Of a stretch of DNA of 64,000 nucleotides, positions 24,501 to 37,500 are shown piece by piece. Where the stretch lies: the NCBI GenBank assembly GCA_014773175.1, contig VXCM01000777.1:99218-163217 (forward strand), given 5' to 3'. Position numbers and translations under genes: made by a program. The notes under the pieces are model-generated. The model saw only the letters and a list, made by a program, of their open reading frames with translations, was not told the DNA's origin and ran no database searches. Origin of the DNA: Lucifuga dentata. Lineage: Eukaryota > Chordata > Actinopteri > Ophidiiformes > Bythitidae. The number at the start of each line of letters is the position of its first letter. Within the stretch, counting starts at the first letter, position 1.

Positions 24501-27500
24501 GTACAAAAGTTTTAGAGTATTTTGCCAGTACAACTGGCTCCATGTTTTCAACATTTGTGTTGTACTAATATATACTTGACTATAAGCCGATCTCATGTAT
24601 AAGCTGACCCCATGATTTGCTTTGTGAAATTTGGTAATAAAAACTCGGCTTATACTCGAGTATATACGGTAGTAACAAATAATAAGCCATCACAGTGATT
24701 GTAGACACTTTGAAACAGTGTAGAATCAAAAAAATAAATGAGAGCAGATACCTATACTATATTTTATATTAACCACAGTAGCTAAACTGACTGCCTGACT
24801 GCAATCATGTTACATGTGACATGATAGACAACATTTTAAGAGGCCCCTCCCAGCCAATCAGAATCAAGAATTTGAGGGGTCATGATATAAAGTTATTGAT
24901 GGTAACTGTAGCAGCAGTTGTAGTAATAGTGCTTTTTTGCAGTACAAGTGGGGTGTTATAGGACCATACTGTGCATGTTTGAGCCCAATACATGCAACCT
25001 ACATACATGTTATGTTACTGACGACCAATTTTCAAAACATAAAACCGTATTTTACTTTTCCTGTTATTTCTTCAAATCCCCTAATCTGTCAAAATCAAAT
25101 GTTCAGGTGATACACACACCTTAAAATTCTATGTTTCGCAGTCCAACACTTACGCACGACTGTAGAAGGCACAGTCATTTTAATTTCTCTGTAAAAGCTG
25201 TCTTCTCCAGGGACTGTATTTCCTGGAGGAGACATACATCGTCTTCCGTGCAGCTCTGTGTTGGACCAGTTAAAGTCACTTCTGCAGAGAAAATCCCTAA
25301 CAGACGTGTTGTTTGCTGTGATGGATGACATAACCCAAGCGTGTTTCAAGTCTCTACAAGTTGATTTTAATAGCGTACTGGAATGAACTGAAACCAGTGG
25401 TAGCCTGGAAGTTACAGCAGTATATTTTGGGAAATGGTTGTCAGTAACGTATATGCGGATTGTATATACTGGGCTCAAACATGCACATGCATGCAGTATG
25501 GTCCTTTAAACTGGTCAGTCATAGAAGTAGTAAATAACGGTGGAAGTAGAGAAGTTAATACGGTCTCTGTGTGTGTGTGCGTGTGTATGCGTGTCAGGTG
25601 TTGCAGAGCCAGTGGAAGTGGAGGATAATGGGGACGGTACTCACACGGTGTCCTACACACCCTCAGTGGAAGGACCGTACTCTGTGGCCGTCAAGTACGC
25701 TGATGAGGACGTCCCCCGCAGGTNCACCCTCAGTGGAAGGACCGTACTCTGTGGCCGTCAAGTACGCTGATGAGGACGTCCCCCGCAGGTACAGAGCAGC
25801 AGCACTGCAGCACTTCTCAGAAATAGTAACTATATAAAACATAATTCATGAAATACAGCGCCAGATTTAACGTGTCGATGAGCGAAAATAGTCACGTGGC
25901 CATGTTCCTTCATTCATAAACGCTTGTTACCAGCATCTTTTAGTGTTTTGCCTTGAGTCGCCGACAACCAAAAACTAAGATGATGATGAAGAAGAAGATG
26001 ATGATTTGCCTCGTGTTGGTGATCATTTGATATTTAAGCCCACTCAGCGGATCAGTTTATGTAAATTAAAAGTTTTGATCTGATCTTTCACACATTCTAG
26101 TGGCACCGAGCCTCTTCCTTATGTCAACCTCTGAACTCTGTCACAGTTGTCCATACACACCCCACATCNCCCCCCCATGCACTGACACTCTCTCCTCTCT
26201 TAAAAGCTGAGTTGCACATCCTCTGTTAAAATGCAAAGTGCAAAGGTGGAAAATTGACGTTTCCTGTGCTGATTTGACATGTTCGTTGTGTTTTCACACA
26301 AGAGGAAGTATTATAATGCATGGCTGTTAAATATGCAGCAGGTCATTAACACCTTTTACAATGGCGTGTTGGTAATGGAGACCGGTGCTGATTAACATAA
26401 GAGAAGGAATGACCTTGAATTCTCATGGCGTGAGGCTGCGTCATTTTTTTGCTTATGAGTTATCCCGAATATGTGAAAAGTAAAGTACTATTACCTCAGA
26501 CTTGTATTAATCACAGTGATAGTTACCTGTGTGTATCGATAGTAAGTGTGTGTGTGTGTGTGTGTGTGTGTGACGTTTTCAGTCCCTTTAAGTTCCGGGT
26601 CCTGCCGACTCATGATGCCAGTAAGGTTCGAGCCAGCGGCCCCGGGCTCACCAGCGGCGTCCCTGCCAGCTTCCCCGTCGAGTTCAACATTGATGCCAAA
26701 GATGCCGGCCAGGGCCAACTGAGCGTGCTCATCACCGTCAGTAACACACATACACACAGATACACACACACAGGAGAAAGATAACACTTTTCTTCCAACC
26801 TACCTTCTTTCTCTCTTCCTTCCTCCTACACTTCCTCTGTCATCCTTTCCTTCCTGTCTTGGTTCTTCCTTCCCTTCCCATCTGTCTTTTCCTTCTTTTT
26901 TTCACTATCATACTCCTTGCCTCCTTTCCATCCTTCTTCCTTCCCTCCCTCCCTCCCTGACCTCTTCTCTCTTCCACCTGTTGTCTTTCCATACATCCTT
27001 TCCTTTTTCTGTTTCCTCTTTTCATTATGCCCTCTATCTCTTCATTATTTTCTTCATTCCCTACTTTTCTTGCCACCCTTCTTCCTTCCAATTCCTCTCC
27101 CAACTTTCCTTTTCTCTCTGACCTTTTCCTCTATTCCACCTACCTTCCTTTCTCACTCTTCTCACTACTCCCTCCTCCTTTTCTTTAATCTGCCCTTCCT
27201 TCCTTGCTTGTCCTATCTCTTCCTCCTTGCTTATTTGTCTTTCTTCTTTCTCTTCCTTTCTCTTTGACATTGCCTCCTTTCCATCGTTCCTTCCTCCTCA
27301 GGACCAGGACGGAAAACCTAAGCGTGCCAGTATCCATGATAATGGCAACAGTACCTACAGTGTGTCATACATCCCAGACCGCATGGGTCGGTACACTATT
27401 GTCATAAAATATGGCGGAGACGACATCCCCGCCTCGCCTTATCGAGTCCGCGCCACGGCATCTGGAGATGCCAGCAAGTGCACTGTCACTGGTATGTTAC

Positions 27501-28356
27501 CACCAGTAAAATATCATGGAAATACTACAACAGCATGCAAACAAATTAAATACAAATACACCCCCCCCCCCCCCCCCNCCCCCCCCCCCCAGGTCCTGGG
27601 GTTGGTCCCACGGTGGCCATCGGCGAGGAGATGGGCCTGGTGGTGAATACTAAGGGAGCAGGGAAGGGGAAGGTGAGCTGTGTCGTGGTTCAGCCTGATG
27701 GCAGCGAGGTGGAGGCGGAGGTGCTGGAGAACGAGGACGGGACCTTTGATATCTTCTACACGGCGCCGGCACCCGGGAACTACGTCATCTACGTCCGCTT
27801 TGGAGGGGAGAACATCCCACGCAGTCCCTTCAAAGTCATGGTGAGACACAGCAGCAGATTTTTCTTTATTCTCGGGTTTGTTACAGGTTGAGGATCCAAA
27901 ATGGGTTCACCTAAGCCGATACGGAGAGTCTGGAGGGAAGAGTGGCACTTACTTTTTATTTAAAGGTACTTTTCTGATGGATTTTCATTTAGTCAAGTGT
28001 CCAGAAAGTTCAAGATGAGTCGCTGGATTATAAAAAAGTCACTTGAAGACGTTTCGCTGTTCTTCTGAAAGGCTTCTTCAATTCTAATTGTAGCAGCAAC
28101 AGTTAGCGGCATTTATTCCCAAAAGGCTGACAAGCCCAATGCAACAATCACAATCCTACAGCACTGTGTCATTGCATGGATTTGTAAGCTGTTTAAGTCT
28201 GTGAATGTGTGTGAGGTCAAAGGTTAACTCTTGCTGCTCTGTCTTTAGGCTACTGATGAGATTGTACCCATGATGCAACAGCAGACATCTCTACAGCAAC
28301 AAGCCGCTCCCCTTGGAGCCGGCTTCCAGCCCTGGGTACAGCACACAAACACACGT

Positions 28357-28412
<56 letters not shown>

Positions 28413-28454
28413 CTCCAATTTTTCAGCTCTTTTTGCAGGTGAATGGCTGCTGGT

Positions 28455-28493
<39 letters not shown>

Positions 28494-28720
28494 CTAAAGA
28501 GTACTGGCTCGACTGCTTTGCCTTCTCCATTCTGTATCGTCGCTCCTCCTTTCTCTTAGCCAATGGGATGCCAGCAACCGTTCAACGTTATAAATATAAA
28601 TATCAGCAAAAGTGAAACCTAAGTTGTTTGTGAGGTGTTTATATCATTGCTATGGTTACGGGTCGTTTTGTTTTTCAGGTGTTTGAGGTTCCTGTTTATC
28701 CCTCAGGGGTTTGCTGTGGT

Positions 28721-28751
<31 letters not shown>

Positions 28752-29841
28752 CCTCATTCCACTCTTCATCGCTGTGGCTGCTTCANTCTCTCTCTCTCTC
28801 TCTCTCTCTCCTCTTCCTCATTCCACTCTTCATCGCTGTGGCTGCTTCACTCAGACTCACCTCACCTTCCTCCTCTTCCTCCTTCCTGCTCCACTGCTTT
28901 ACACTTCCCAGGATGCCCCACGTGGGCGGGGCAGCATGTTTGTAATGGGGTTCTTTGAGACAAACAGGATGTTGTTTTATCGTAAAATAATCTGTCATCG
29001 CTCTTCCTTTTCTTTCTCTCCTCCTCCAGGTGACGTCAGACAGCTTCCAGCCAATCAGCAGCAGCATTAACGGGAGCGGCTTCAGACCGTTTGACATGGT
29101 CATTCCTTTCTCCTTCAGGAAGGGAGAAATCACTGGTGAGGAGAAACAGATACAAGCCACTTATTTCTATTATAACAAGACTTTTCTGTCTGTTTTTGCG
29201 TCCTGAAAGTTTTTTATCCAATTAAATTACAGATTTTAGTGAAATTTGTTGGAAAGTTAAGACATTTTTAGCTTTTGTTGTAAATAGCACCATTAGTGGC
29301 CATTTATAAAGCACTTTACATTTAGGATCATAATTCCTGAACTGTGAGACATAAAAGCAAAATTATTTTTTTTTTCCAGCTTAGTTCAAGACAAATATAT
29401 CAGTAAAGGTTGAAACACTTCTAGCTAAAAATGGTTTTTAACTACTTGTCCAACAAAGTTACTATAATTTAATTCAAATTTGGATGAAACTTGATAAAAG
29501 TTCATTAGTTTTTTCTGTAAATTGGTTGCCAAATTCTTGTTCTCATGGCCATGACCCNCCCCCCACACACACACACACACAATTTTTATCTCTCATTACT
29601 CATTATGGTTAATTGTGCAGGTTCAACAAAATTTAGATGACACATGCACATACTGACTTTCTCTCCCTCTTCTCTGTCTCTCTCTCTCTCTCTCTCAGGT
29701 GAGGTATTGATGCCGTCTGGTAAATCAGCTCAGCCGTTGATCTCAGACAACCTGGATGGGACGGTCACGGTGCAGTACTCACCCACTGAGGCCGGCTTGC
29801 ATGAGATGCACATCAAATACAACGGCACACACATCCCTGGT

Positions 29842-29895
<54 letters not shown>

Positions 29896-29899
29896 CCTN

Positions 29900-29950
<51 letters not shown>

Positions 29951-32900
29951 CCTCATGAATATTCCTTCAGTCAAATCTCATGAAGAAATTGAAAAACAGG
30001 GTAAAGGTCGTGGAGTCTGGCAAAGTACATGCTGTCAAAAAGTGCTTTTTCTTAAAAAAAAAAAAAAAGTGGTAGGCTTCAATCTGTGACAGAATCTTGT
30101 TATAAGCACAAAGATCTCAAATGTAAAAACGATTTGCAGAAAGGTTCAAACTGCACACACTCTATAAAGCCTTTGAATCTGGAATCCTGGGACTACGTCT
30201 GCTCCTGCTTTTGTTTTAGTAACTTCTATCTTATGGTGTATAAATATTTCTTGTGTGTATTTCAGAGTCTCCCCTCCAGTTCTACGTGAACCGTGCCAGC
30301 AGTCCCAGCGTTTCAGCGTACGGTCCCGGCCTGAGCTACGGAGTCGCCAACAAGGCCGCTACCTTCACCGTCTTCACAGAGGACGCTGCTGAGGGTACCA
30401 CAACTACGTTTATCATGAGTAGAAATAGTAATAGTTGTCATTGTGGTAGCAGTAATACTAGTGGGAGTAGTGATGAAGGTATTAACTGTACTGGTTTGGT
30501 TGTACTAGTAATATATTTTAATGCTAACACTATTTGTAGTAAAAGCACTGTTATTATCTGTTGTAGCCATACTAAAAGCAGCTTTTCACTTATTGTTTGG
30601 AGTTGAATTTATATTTGGTAACCACTTTAAAAAAAAACGTGAATACACAAAATATTACAGTTCCACTGTGACTTTTTCAAATTATCAACTAACAAAACAA
30701 CAATTTATTACTTTTCTTCCAGTGTGAAAAACTGTTGTAACAGGTAAAACATATTAATAAATCACCTTTCAAAGGTTTGGTTAGAAAGTGTTTTACAAAA
30801 GGCGTATCTAGAAGGACTAGAAAAAAAATACCTTGAAAACGTTTCACCGTTTATCTGAAGGACTTCTAACTGCAACAGAAACATTTATTCCCAAAAGGCA
30901 GAAACGCTTTAAAGCTATTTTTTTTTTTCAAGTTCATTGACAACTTTAACCTTCTAGACATCTGAATGACTGAGATAAACTGTCACAGATACAAAAGGGT
31001 TATGCAGTAAATGTTACACAAATATAAAACCCTAATTGTACGGAATTGATAATGAAAATAATGTTTAATGTAGTTTTTAATTATTTTCTCATTTTTAATG
31101 TCCCTCTGGCTTTCAGTAAAGCTAACACAAAGTGCAGCACAATTAGCATTTGTAGTTTTATATGTGGCGCTTTTTAATCTGGTGTAAACAGCTTGTCATG
31201 GTGAAGTACGTTGTTTTATTTGAAGTGCTCATTTTTGTAGTAGAAGTTGTACTTATCCAGTGGTAGTAGCAGTAAACCTTGTGCTAAAACTCAATGAATT
31301 GTTGAGTTAATTTCTACTTTTCATAGTTATTTACCAAACATGCAGTGTTTCCTGTAGATAGTAAACTTACATACTGTATGAGGTGCATTCATTTTGTCTC
31401 TCTGCCCTCATGTCTGTTCAGGAGGTCTGGATTTGGCCATTGAGGGTCCGTCCAAAGCAGAGATCAGCTGTGTGGACAACAAGGACGGAACATGCAGCGT
31501 CAGCTACCTGCCCATTCTGCCCGGCGACTACAACATCCTGGTCAAATACAACGACAAACACATCGCCGGCAGCCCGTTCACCGCCAGGATCACTGGTCAG
31601 ATTCCACACAGACACACTTCTGTTACCATCAGCCACCTTATACAGCGCCCTCCACTAATGTTGGCAACCTTGGTAAATAAAAGAAAAATGGGCTGTGAAA
31701 AAAAAATGTCATTAGGTTGTCATTCAAAATATTAACAAAAATATCAAACTTTAATTAAAGTAAAAATAATTTAAAGGAAATCATGAAACAAATATTTTTC
31801 TTACTGGGCCTGGAAGAGGACATGTGTGTGTATATTTACTCCACACACAGTGAGGATGATGGTCCGAGTGGCCAAAAAATCTCCAAGCATTACTGGAGAA
31901 TTGCAGATGTTTGTTGAGTTTTGTGATCAGAAAGTCTCCAAAACTACGAACAGGCGCCACCAGGCCGACTGAGAAAAATAAAATCAAAATCATAAAATCA
32001 AGCACTCTGATGAAGGCAGATAGCCGATACGCATAAGTGCTGTTTATTGTTTTTAAAAATGCTGTAAGCCCATCAGTAAAATAAAGGCTTTTTACTAAAA
32101 GGAGATCCACACAGTGCCTGGAACTGTTTTTTTGATACCACCATCGTGTGGTTCAGGAAGTCCATTTGTCTGATTTACAGTAATTCCCCTCCAAGAGCAT
32201 GTGTGGAAGTGTTCTGTGCACAAGTTTTTCTTTGTTCTACTAAGAAAAATAGTTGTTCCAAGATAAGAATTTTGTTTCCTTTCAATTATTTTACTTTAAT
32301 TAAAGGTTATATTTTTGTTAATATTTTGAATGAAAAATCAAGAGGACNTTCAATTATTTTACTTTAATTAAAGGTTATATTTTTGTTAATATTTTGAATG
32401 AAAAATCAAGAGGACAATCATAAAGACATTTTTTTCACAGCCCATTTTGCTTTTATTTACCAAGGTTGCCAATATTTGTGGAGGACAATGTACGGCTTTA
32501 GCACTAGTTTAGAACAGCTGACCAGAAGGATGTTTGAGCTTTCTCATTAGAAGATTAGATGAATTTATACAGAAGTGGTCTATTGAGCTACAGCAGATGT
32601 CATCTTGCTACCTTTATGTTGAATCTAAGAAGGAGTTTAAGTTTGAAAAGTATTTATTGCAAAAAAATAGGGGGCAGAGACGAGCAATTTGTGACTTTAG
32701 ACTTGCCAGTTCTAGGATTCCAAAGGTTACTGTGAGATATAGGGTTAGAAAGGAAAAGTAGAATATGTAAATTATGCAGCCACAACTGTGTTGGGGATGA
32801 ATATCATGTACTGTTTGAATGCACAAATATGGAAATAAGGCAATCTAGAGAAAAGTATTTGCTGAAGTATTATGTTAAGAGTCCATCTACATTTTAGTTG

Positions 32901-34316
32901 GTTTTGTTATTGCAGTCAGAGAATCCAAAAATATCCGTAAACTTGGTGCCTTTTTGAAAAATGTGTTAATTTTAAGTGATTTAGGTTGTTTTTCATCCAC
33001 ACTGCCTGCCTTCATATGTACTGTTTGTACTCCATACCATTTATATGGTCATAAGTCTAATGAAATGAAATAAAAAATGAAATGAATCTAAATAACAGCC
33101 AGTCACTCAGAAAGAGTTTTTTCTGTGGCCACTACACAGGTTGAGACTTTTAAAAAGTCAAAAACTTTGAATCGTGCACTCAGAATGTTAGAATGTTCTT
33201 CACAAAGAGATTCCATCAAAGCAATTAACAATCTTATAACACGTTCTGGTCTCGCTGTGCTCAGCTGCACTTCAGCCCAAAATCAAAGTGGTTTGTACAG
33301 GGATTTGTCAGCTCAGACATTCAACTTCAGATGACAGCCGTAATATAATCCAGGAATTCAAAATGATTTTCTGTACGTGAAACATAAAGCATAAGACTTT
33401 AGAACAGTCATCCTCAAAGTCTGAACCCGGTCCGGATCCAGACCGAACCACAACAGTCTCTGGACTCTGAGCAAATTATACATTTTAGATGTGTTATTTG
33501 TTTCTTTGGGAGTGACGAGGATGGATAGGATCAGGAACGAGTACATCAGAGGGACAGCGCATGTTAGATGTTTTGGAGATAAAGTCAGAGAGGCCAGACT
33601 GAGATGGTTTGGACATGTACAGAGGAGGGATAGTGAACATATCGGTAGAAGGATGCTGAGGTTGGAACTGCCAGGCAGGAGGCCTAGAGGAAGACCAAAG
33701 AGGAGATTTATGGATGTAGTGAAAGAGGACATGAAGTTAGTTGGTGTGAGAGAAGAGGAGGCAGAGGATAGGGTTAGATGGAGGCAGATGATTCGCTGTG
33801 GTGACCCCTGAAGGGAAAAGCCGAAAGGAAAAGAAGAAAGAAGAAGATGTGTTATTTGTTTTATCTGTGAGACATCGCTGCGAAGCAACGAGTCAAAATT
33901 CTCCACTTTCTCCACTGTAAGCAATGCTATTAATGTCAGTGTCTGAGAATGTCTACTCTGCTTTGGTTGGTCCAATCACATTCAGCATCCCGTCATCTCC
34001 ATGACAACAATGGGTTGACACAGGAATGGGCTCACTGAGAGTTGATAGGGCAGCTAGTTTCATGACCAATTAGCTTGACTCTGGGTCAGATTGCCATCAG
34101 GAGAGGCGGGACTCCCCCCCCAAATGACACACCGTAACAGTCAGCTGGATCTTTTATTTACATTAGTTATCACTTTGCGATTCACCTGCAAGCAGCTGTG
34201 ACTGAACGCTCGATTTCAGCCAACTGGTCAGATAGAATATAGAATATAAAGACAAAGCATGAAGGAGTGCAGTTTGAATTCAGCCAATTCTCAACAATTA
34301 AAAAAAAAAAAAAATN

Positions 34317-34370
<54 letters not shown>

Positions 34371-34531
34371 AGAGGACAACCAGCGGCGTTCTCAGGTGAA
34401 GCTGGGCTCGGCAGCAGACTTCTCTCTGGACATCAGTGAGACGGACCTCAGCCTGCTAACCGCCAGCATCACCGCGCCGTCCGGCCGGGATGAACCCTGC
34501 CTGCTGAAGAGGATGGCCAACAACCACATCG

Positions 34532-34567
<36 letters not shown>

Positions 34568-37500
34568 TAAAAATGAATCAAACAGTCTATATTTACTTGA
34601 ACTGTTTGTTCTTACTCTTCCCCTTTTCTCCTTTCCTCTTCCTACTTTCTTTCCCTCTGCCCCCTTCCTTTGCTCCCTTTCCTCCTTCTGACTCCTTCCT
34701 ATCTCCTAACCCTTGCTATTTGTTCCTCTCCCTCCTTTTCACCGTTAAATCTTTCATTTTCCTGCCCTATCCCTCTACCTTCTTTTCCTCTCCCCACTTC
34801 TATTGATTTCACTCTTTCCTACTGTTCCTCTGCTCCCTCTTCCTTTCATCTTTCCTTCCCTCTGTCTTGTCTGTCTACATCTCCATGCTCCTCCCTTACT
34901 TTTTCTTTTTTCCTTCCTTTTTTCTCCCCCTCTACTGCTCCACCCCCCATTCTTCTCTACTTTCTCCTCTCTTTCTCATCATTTCTTTTCCTTTTGCTGC
35001 TTCCTCTCTTACTCCCTCTCCTCCTCTTCCTCCTCCCCCTCCCCTCAGGTATCTCCTTCATTCCCAGGGAGGTTGGTGAGCATAAAGTCAGTATTCTAAA
35101 GAATGGTCGGCACGTAGCCAACAGTCCCATCACCATCATGGTGGTCCAGTCTGAGATTGGTGACGCTGACCGGGTCAAAGCTTACGGCGACGGTCTCGTC
35201 CACGGTTCCACCTTCACCAATGCCAGCTTTATGGTCGACACCCGGGAGGCCGGTCAGTGTGAGAAATCAAGCTTATGTTGTTTTTAAAAGACCATACCAT
35301 CCATTTTGCATGTTTGAGCCTTATATAATCAATTTTCGTACACGTGAAGTTACTGACATCATTTCCTAAAGCATACTACTGGTGCATAATAGTGCATAAA
35401 AGCATAATAGTGAATTAAAAATGTTTTTCCTACCTTCTAGACCACCATTGGTTTCAGTTCATTCTGGTACGCTATTAAAATCAACTTACTGATACTTGAA
35501 ACGTTGCAAACAAGACATGTATTCAGGTTTTTTTCAAAGCTAGATAATTTTAGTTTAAGCGCAATAAAAAGCATGGAGTGAATGTATGTCTCCACCAGAG
35601 AATATAGTCCTAAAAGAAGACCTGTGTTTATTGAAAAATTTAAACAACCGTGACTTCATAAGGCTGCGTAACTATTAGCAGGAGAAACATTGATTTTTAA
35701 GGTGGGTGTATCACTTGAATATTTGATTTTGAAAGATTAAGCGATTTTGCAAAATATCAGGAAAGCTGAAATTTTTTTTTGTATTCAAAAGGAAAAAAAT
35801 GAAAAGGCTTCTCTTCTCTGTCAGCGAATGAGAAAATGAAAAACATCCTGATACTGAATTCTGAATGTTGCTGAAGATGTTTGTGATAATTAATGAATTA
35901 CTGAATCCTGAAAAACAAAGACATTTACTGAATGTGACCTGTTCAGGTTATGGTGGCCTGGCTCTGTCCATCGAGGGTCCCAGCAAGGTGGACATCCAGA
36001 CTGAGGACATGGAGGACGGGACGTGTGGAGTGACGTACTGTCCCACCGAACCAGGAAACTACATTGTCTCTATCCGTTTCGCCGAGGAACACGTCCCAGG
36101 TAAATGCTTAAGTCTTTACATTCAGGGAAAAAGATACAGTACATATTTAAAAAGAGACATAAACAGGATAGCTATTCACTTATTCTTTTAGTAATTAAGA
36201 ATATTAGTGCAGCGCCCATTCAAAACATGCCTGTTTGGAACGGGACGGTGTGTGCCGAAAACTGCATCCCTGCCGAGAATTGCATCCTTACTCGCCGACA
36301 ATGGATCATATATGTAATGGAAGACAATATTTATTCCTTTGAATAACTTTTATCAAACAGCGATTATGGCACTTCTTAGAGGCAACAACAGTAATACCTA
36401 CAGTAAGTCTGTTGGGCAGCAGCGATTCAGTTCTCCATTCTTATTTGGTATTTCTACTGAAAAAATGCATCCCCCTCCTTTCTTAGACCTGAGGGTTACA
36501 TTCATCAAACTCACCCTGTCTCACAAAAATAACACCAAATATGAGGTTTTAATGTCATTTCATTCCTTCATCTTCAGAAAGTTATTTACACTGGGGATGC
36601 AAATCTCTGCAGANTTAATGTCATTTCATTCCTTCATCTTCAGAAAGTTATTTACACTGGGGATGCAAATCTCTGCAGAAAAACATTTGCCAAAAAATGC
36701 ATCTCCTCCTTTCTCAGCCCTGAGGAGCTCACATGCACCAAACTCACCCTGTCACACCCAAACAGCCCCCAAACACGAACTCTTAAGTTGATTTCATTCC
36801 TTCATCTACAGAAAATTATTTACAGCGGGGATGCAAATCTCTGCAGAAGTGGGGATGTAATTTTCAGCAGGGATGCAGATTTCGGCACAACACCAGACTT
36901 CATGGTGTGCTGCCATAATTTAGCTCTGCACATCCTTGTGAGCTAGCTTTGTTTGCTGTACAGGGTCGGGTTGAGACCGTGCCACTGGACCGGAGCATAT
37001 CCTGCTGCATGGACTACTTTTTACTGGCACAGCTCAATTTGAGAACCGCTCATCTAAACAACTTCACACGTGACACTGCACATCCTTGGGTCCTGAGCAA
37101 TGAATCTGCTGAATTTCAACTTCATACAGCTCTGGGTTCTAGAGATGCTGGTGCCACAGACAGAGATTTCTGCCTTTATAGTTAAATATCGATTATCAGC
37201 ATCGAAAACCTGATAATACAAATATGTTGAGAAGTCATGTACTGATGACGTTATAAATTCAAAATCCTTGTAGGTATGTTGTAACTCCATTGTTTTGTGT
37301 TGCCTTGAAGTGATCTGATCATTCTGCATTTTTGGAAAGTGACATGAAATGGATGAATAAATGATGAGGAACAAATGCTATGCGAAATGAATATTACACC
37401 TAAAAAAAAAAAGTATGCGTTCCTTGTATTAAGTCATTTATTATGTCTGATTTGATGAACCAGATAAAGCTTATTTTAACGTGTGTGTGTGTGTGTGTCT

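Larger units (their letters stand above)
31596..34372 (+). other. flnb intron of 2.8 kb made up mainly of transposable elements
   Basis: From left to right it holds the Tc1-like element, an L1-like LINE tail, an RTE-like LINE tail and a poly-A/TG microsatellite. Little unique intron remains. Confidence 0.75.

Noticed and set aside
33358..33975. A 205-codon minus-strand open frame
   Set aside because: It is the antisense of the RTE-like LINE fragment, whose sense strand has the conserved protein.
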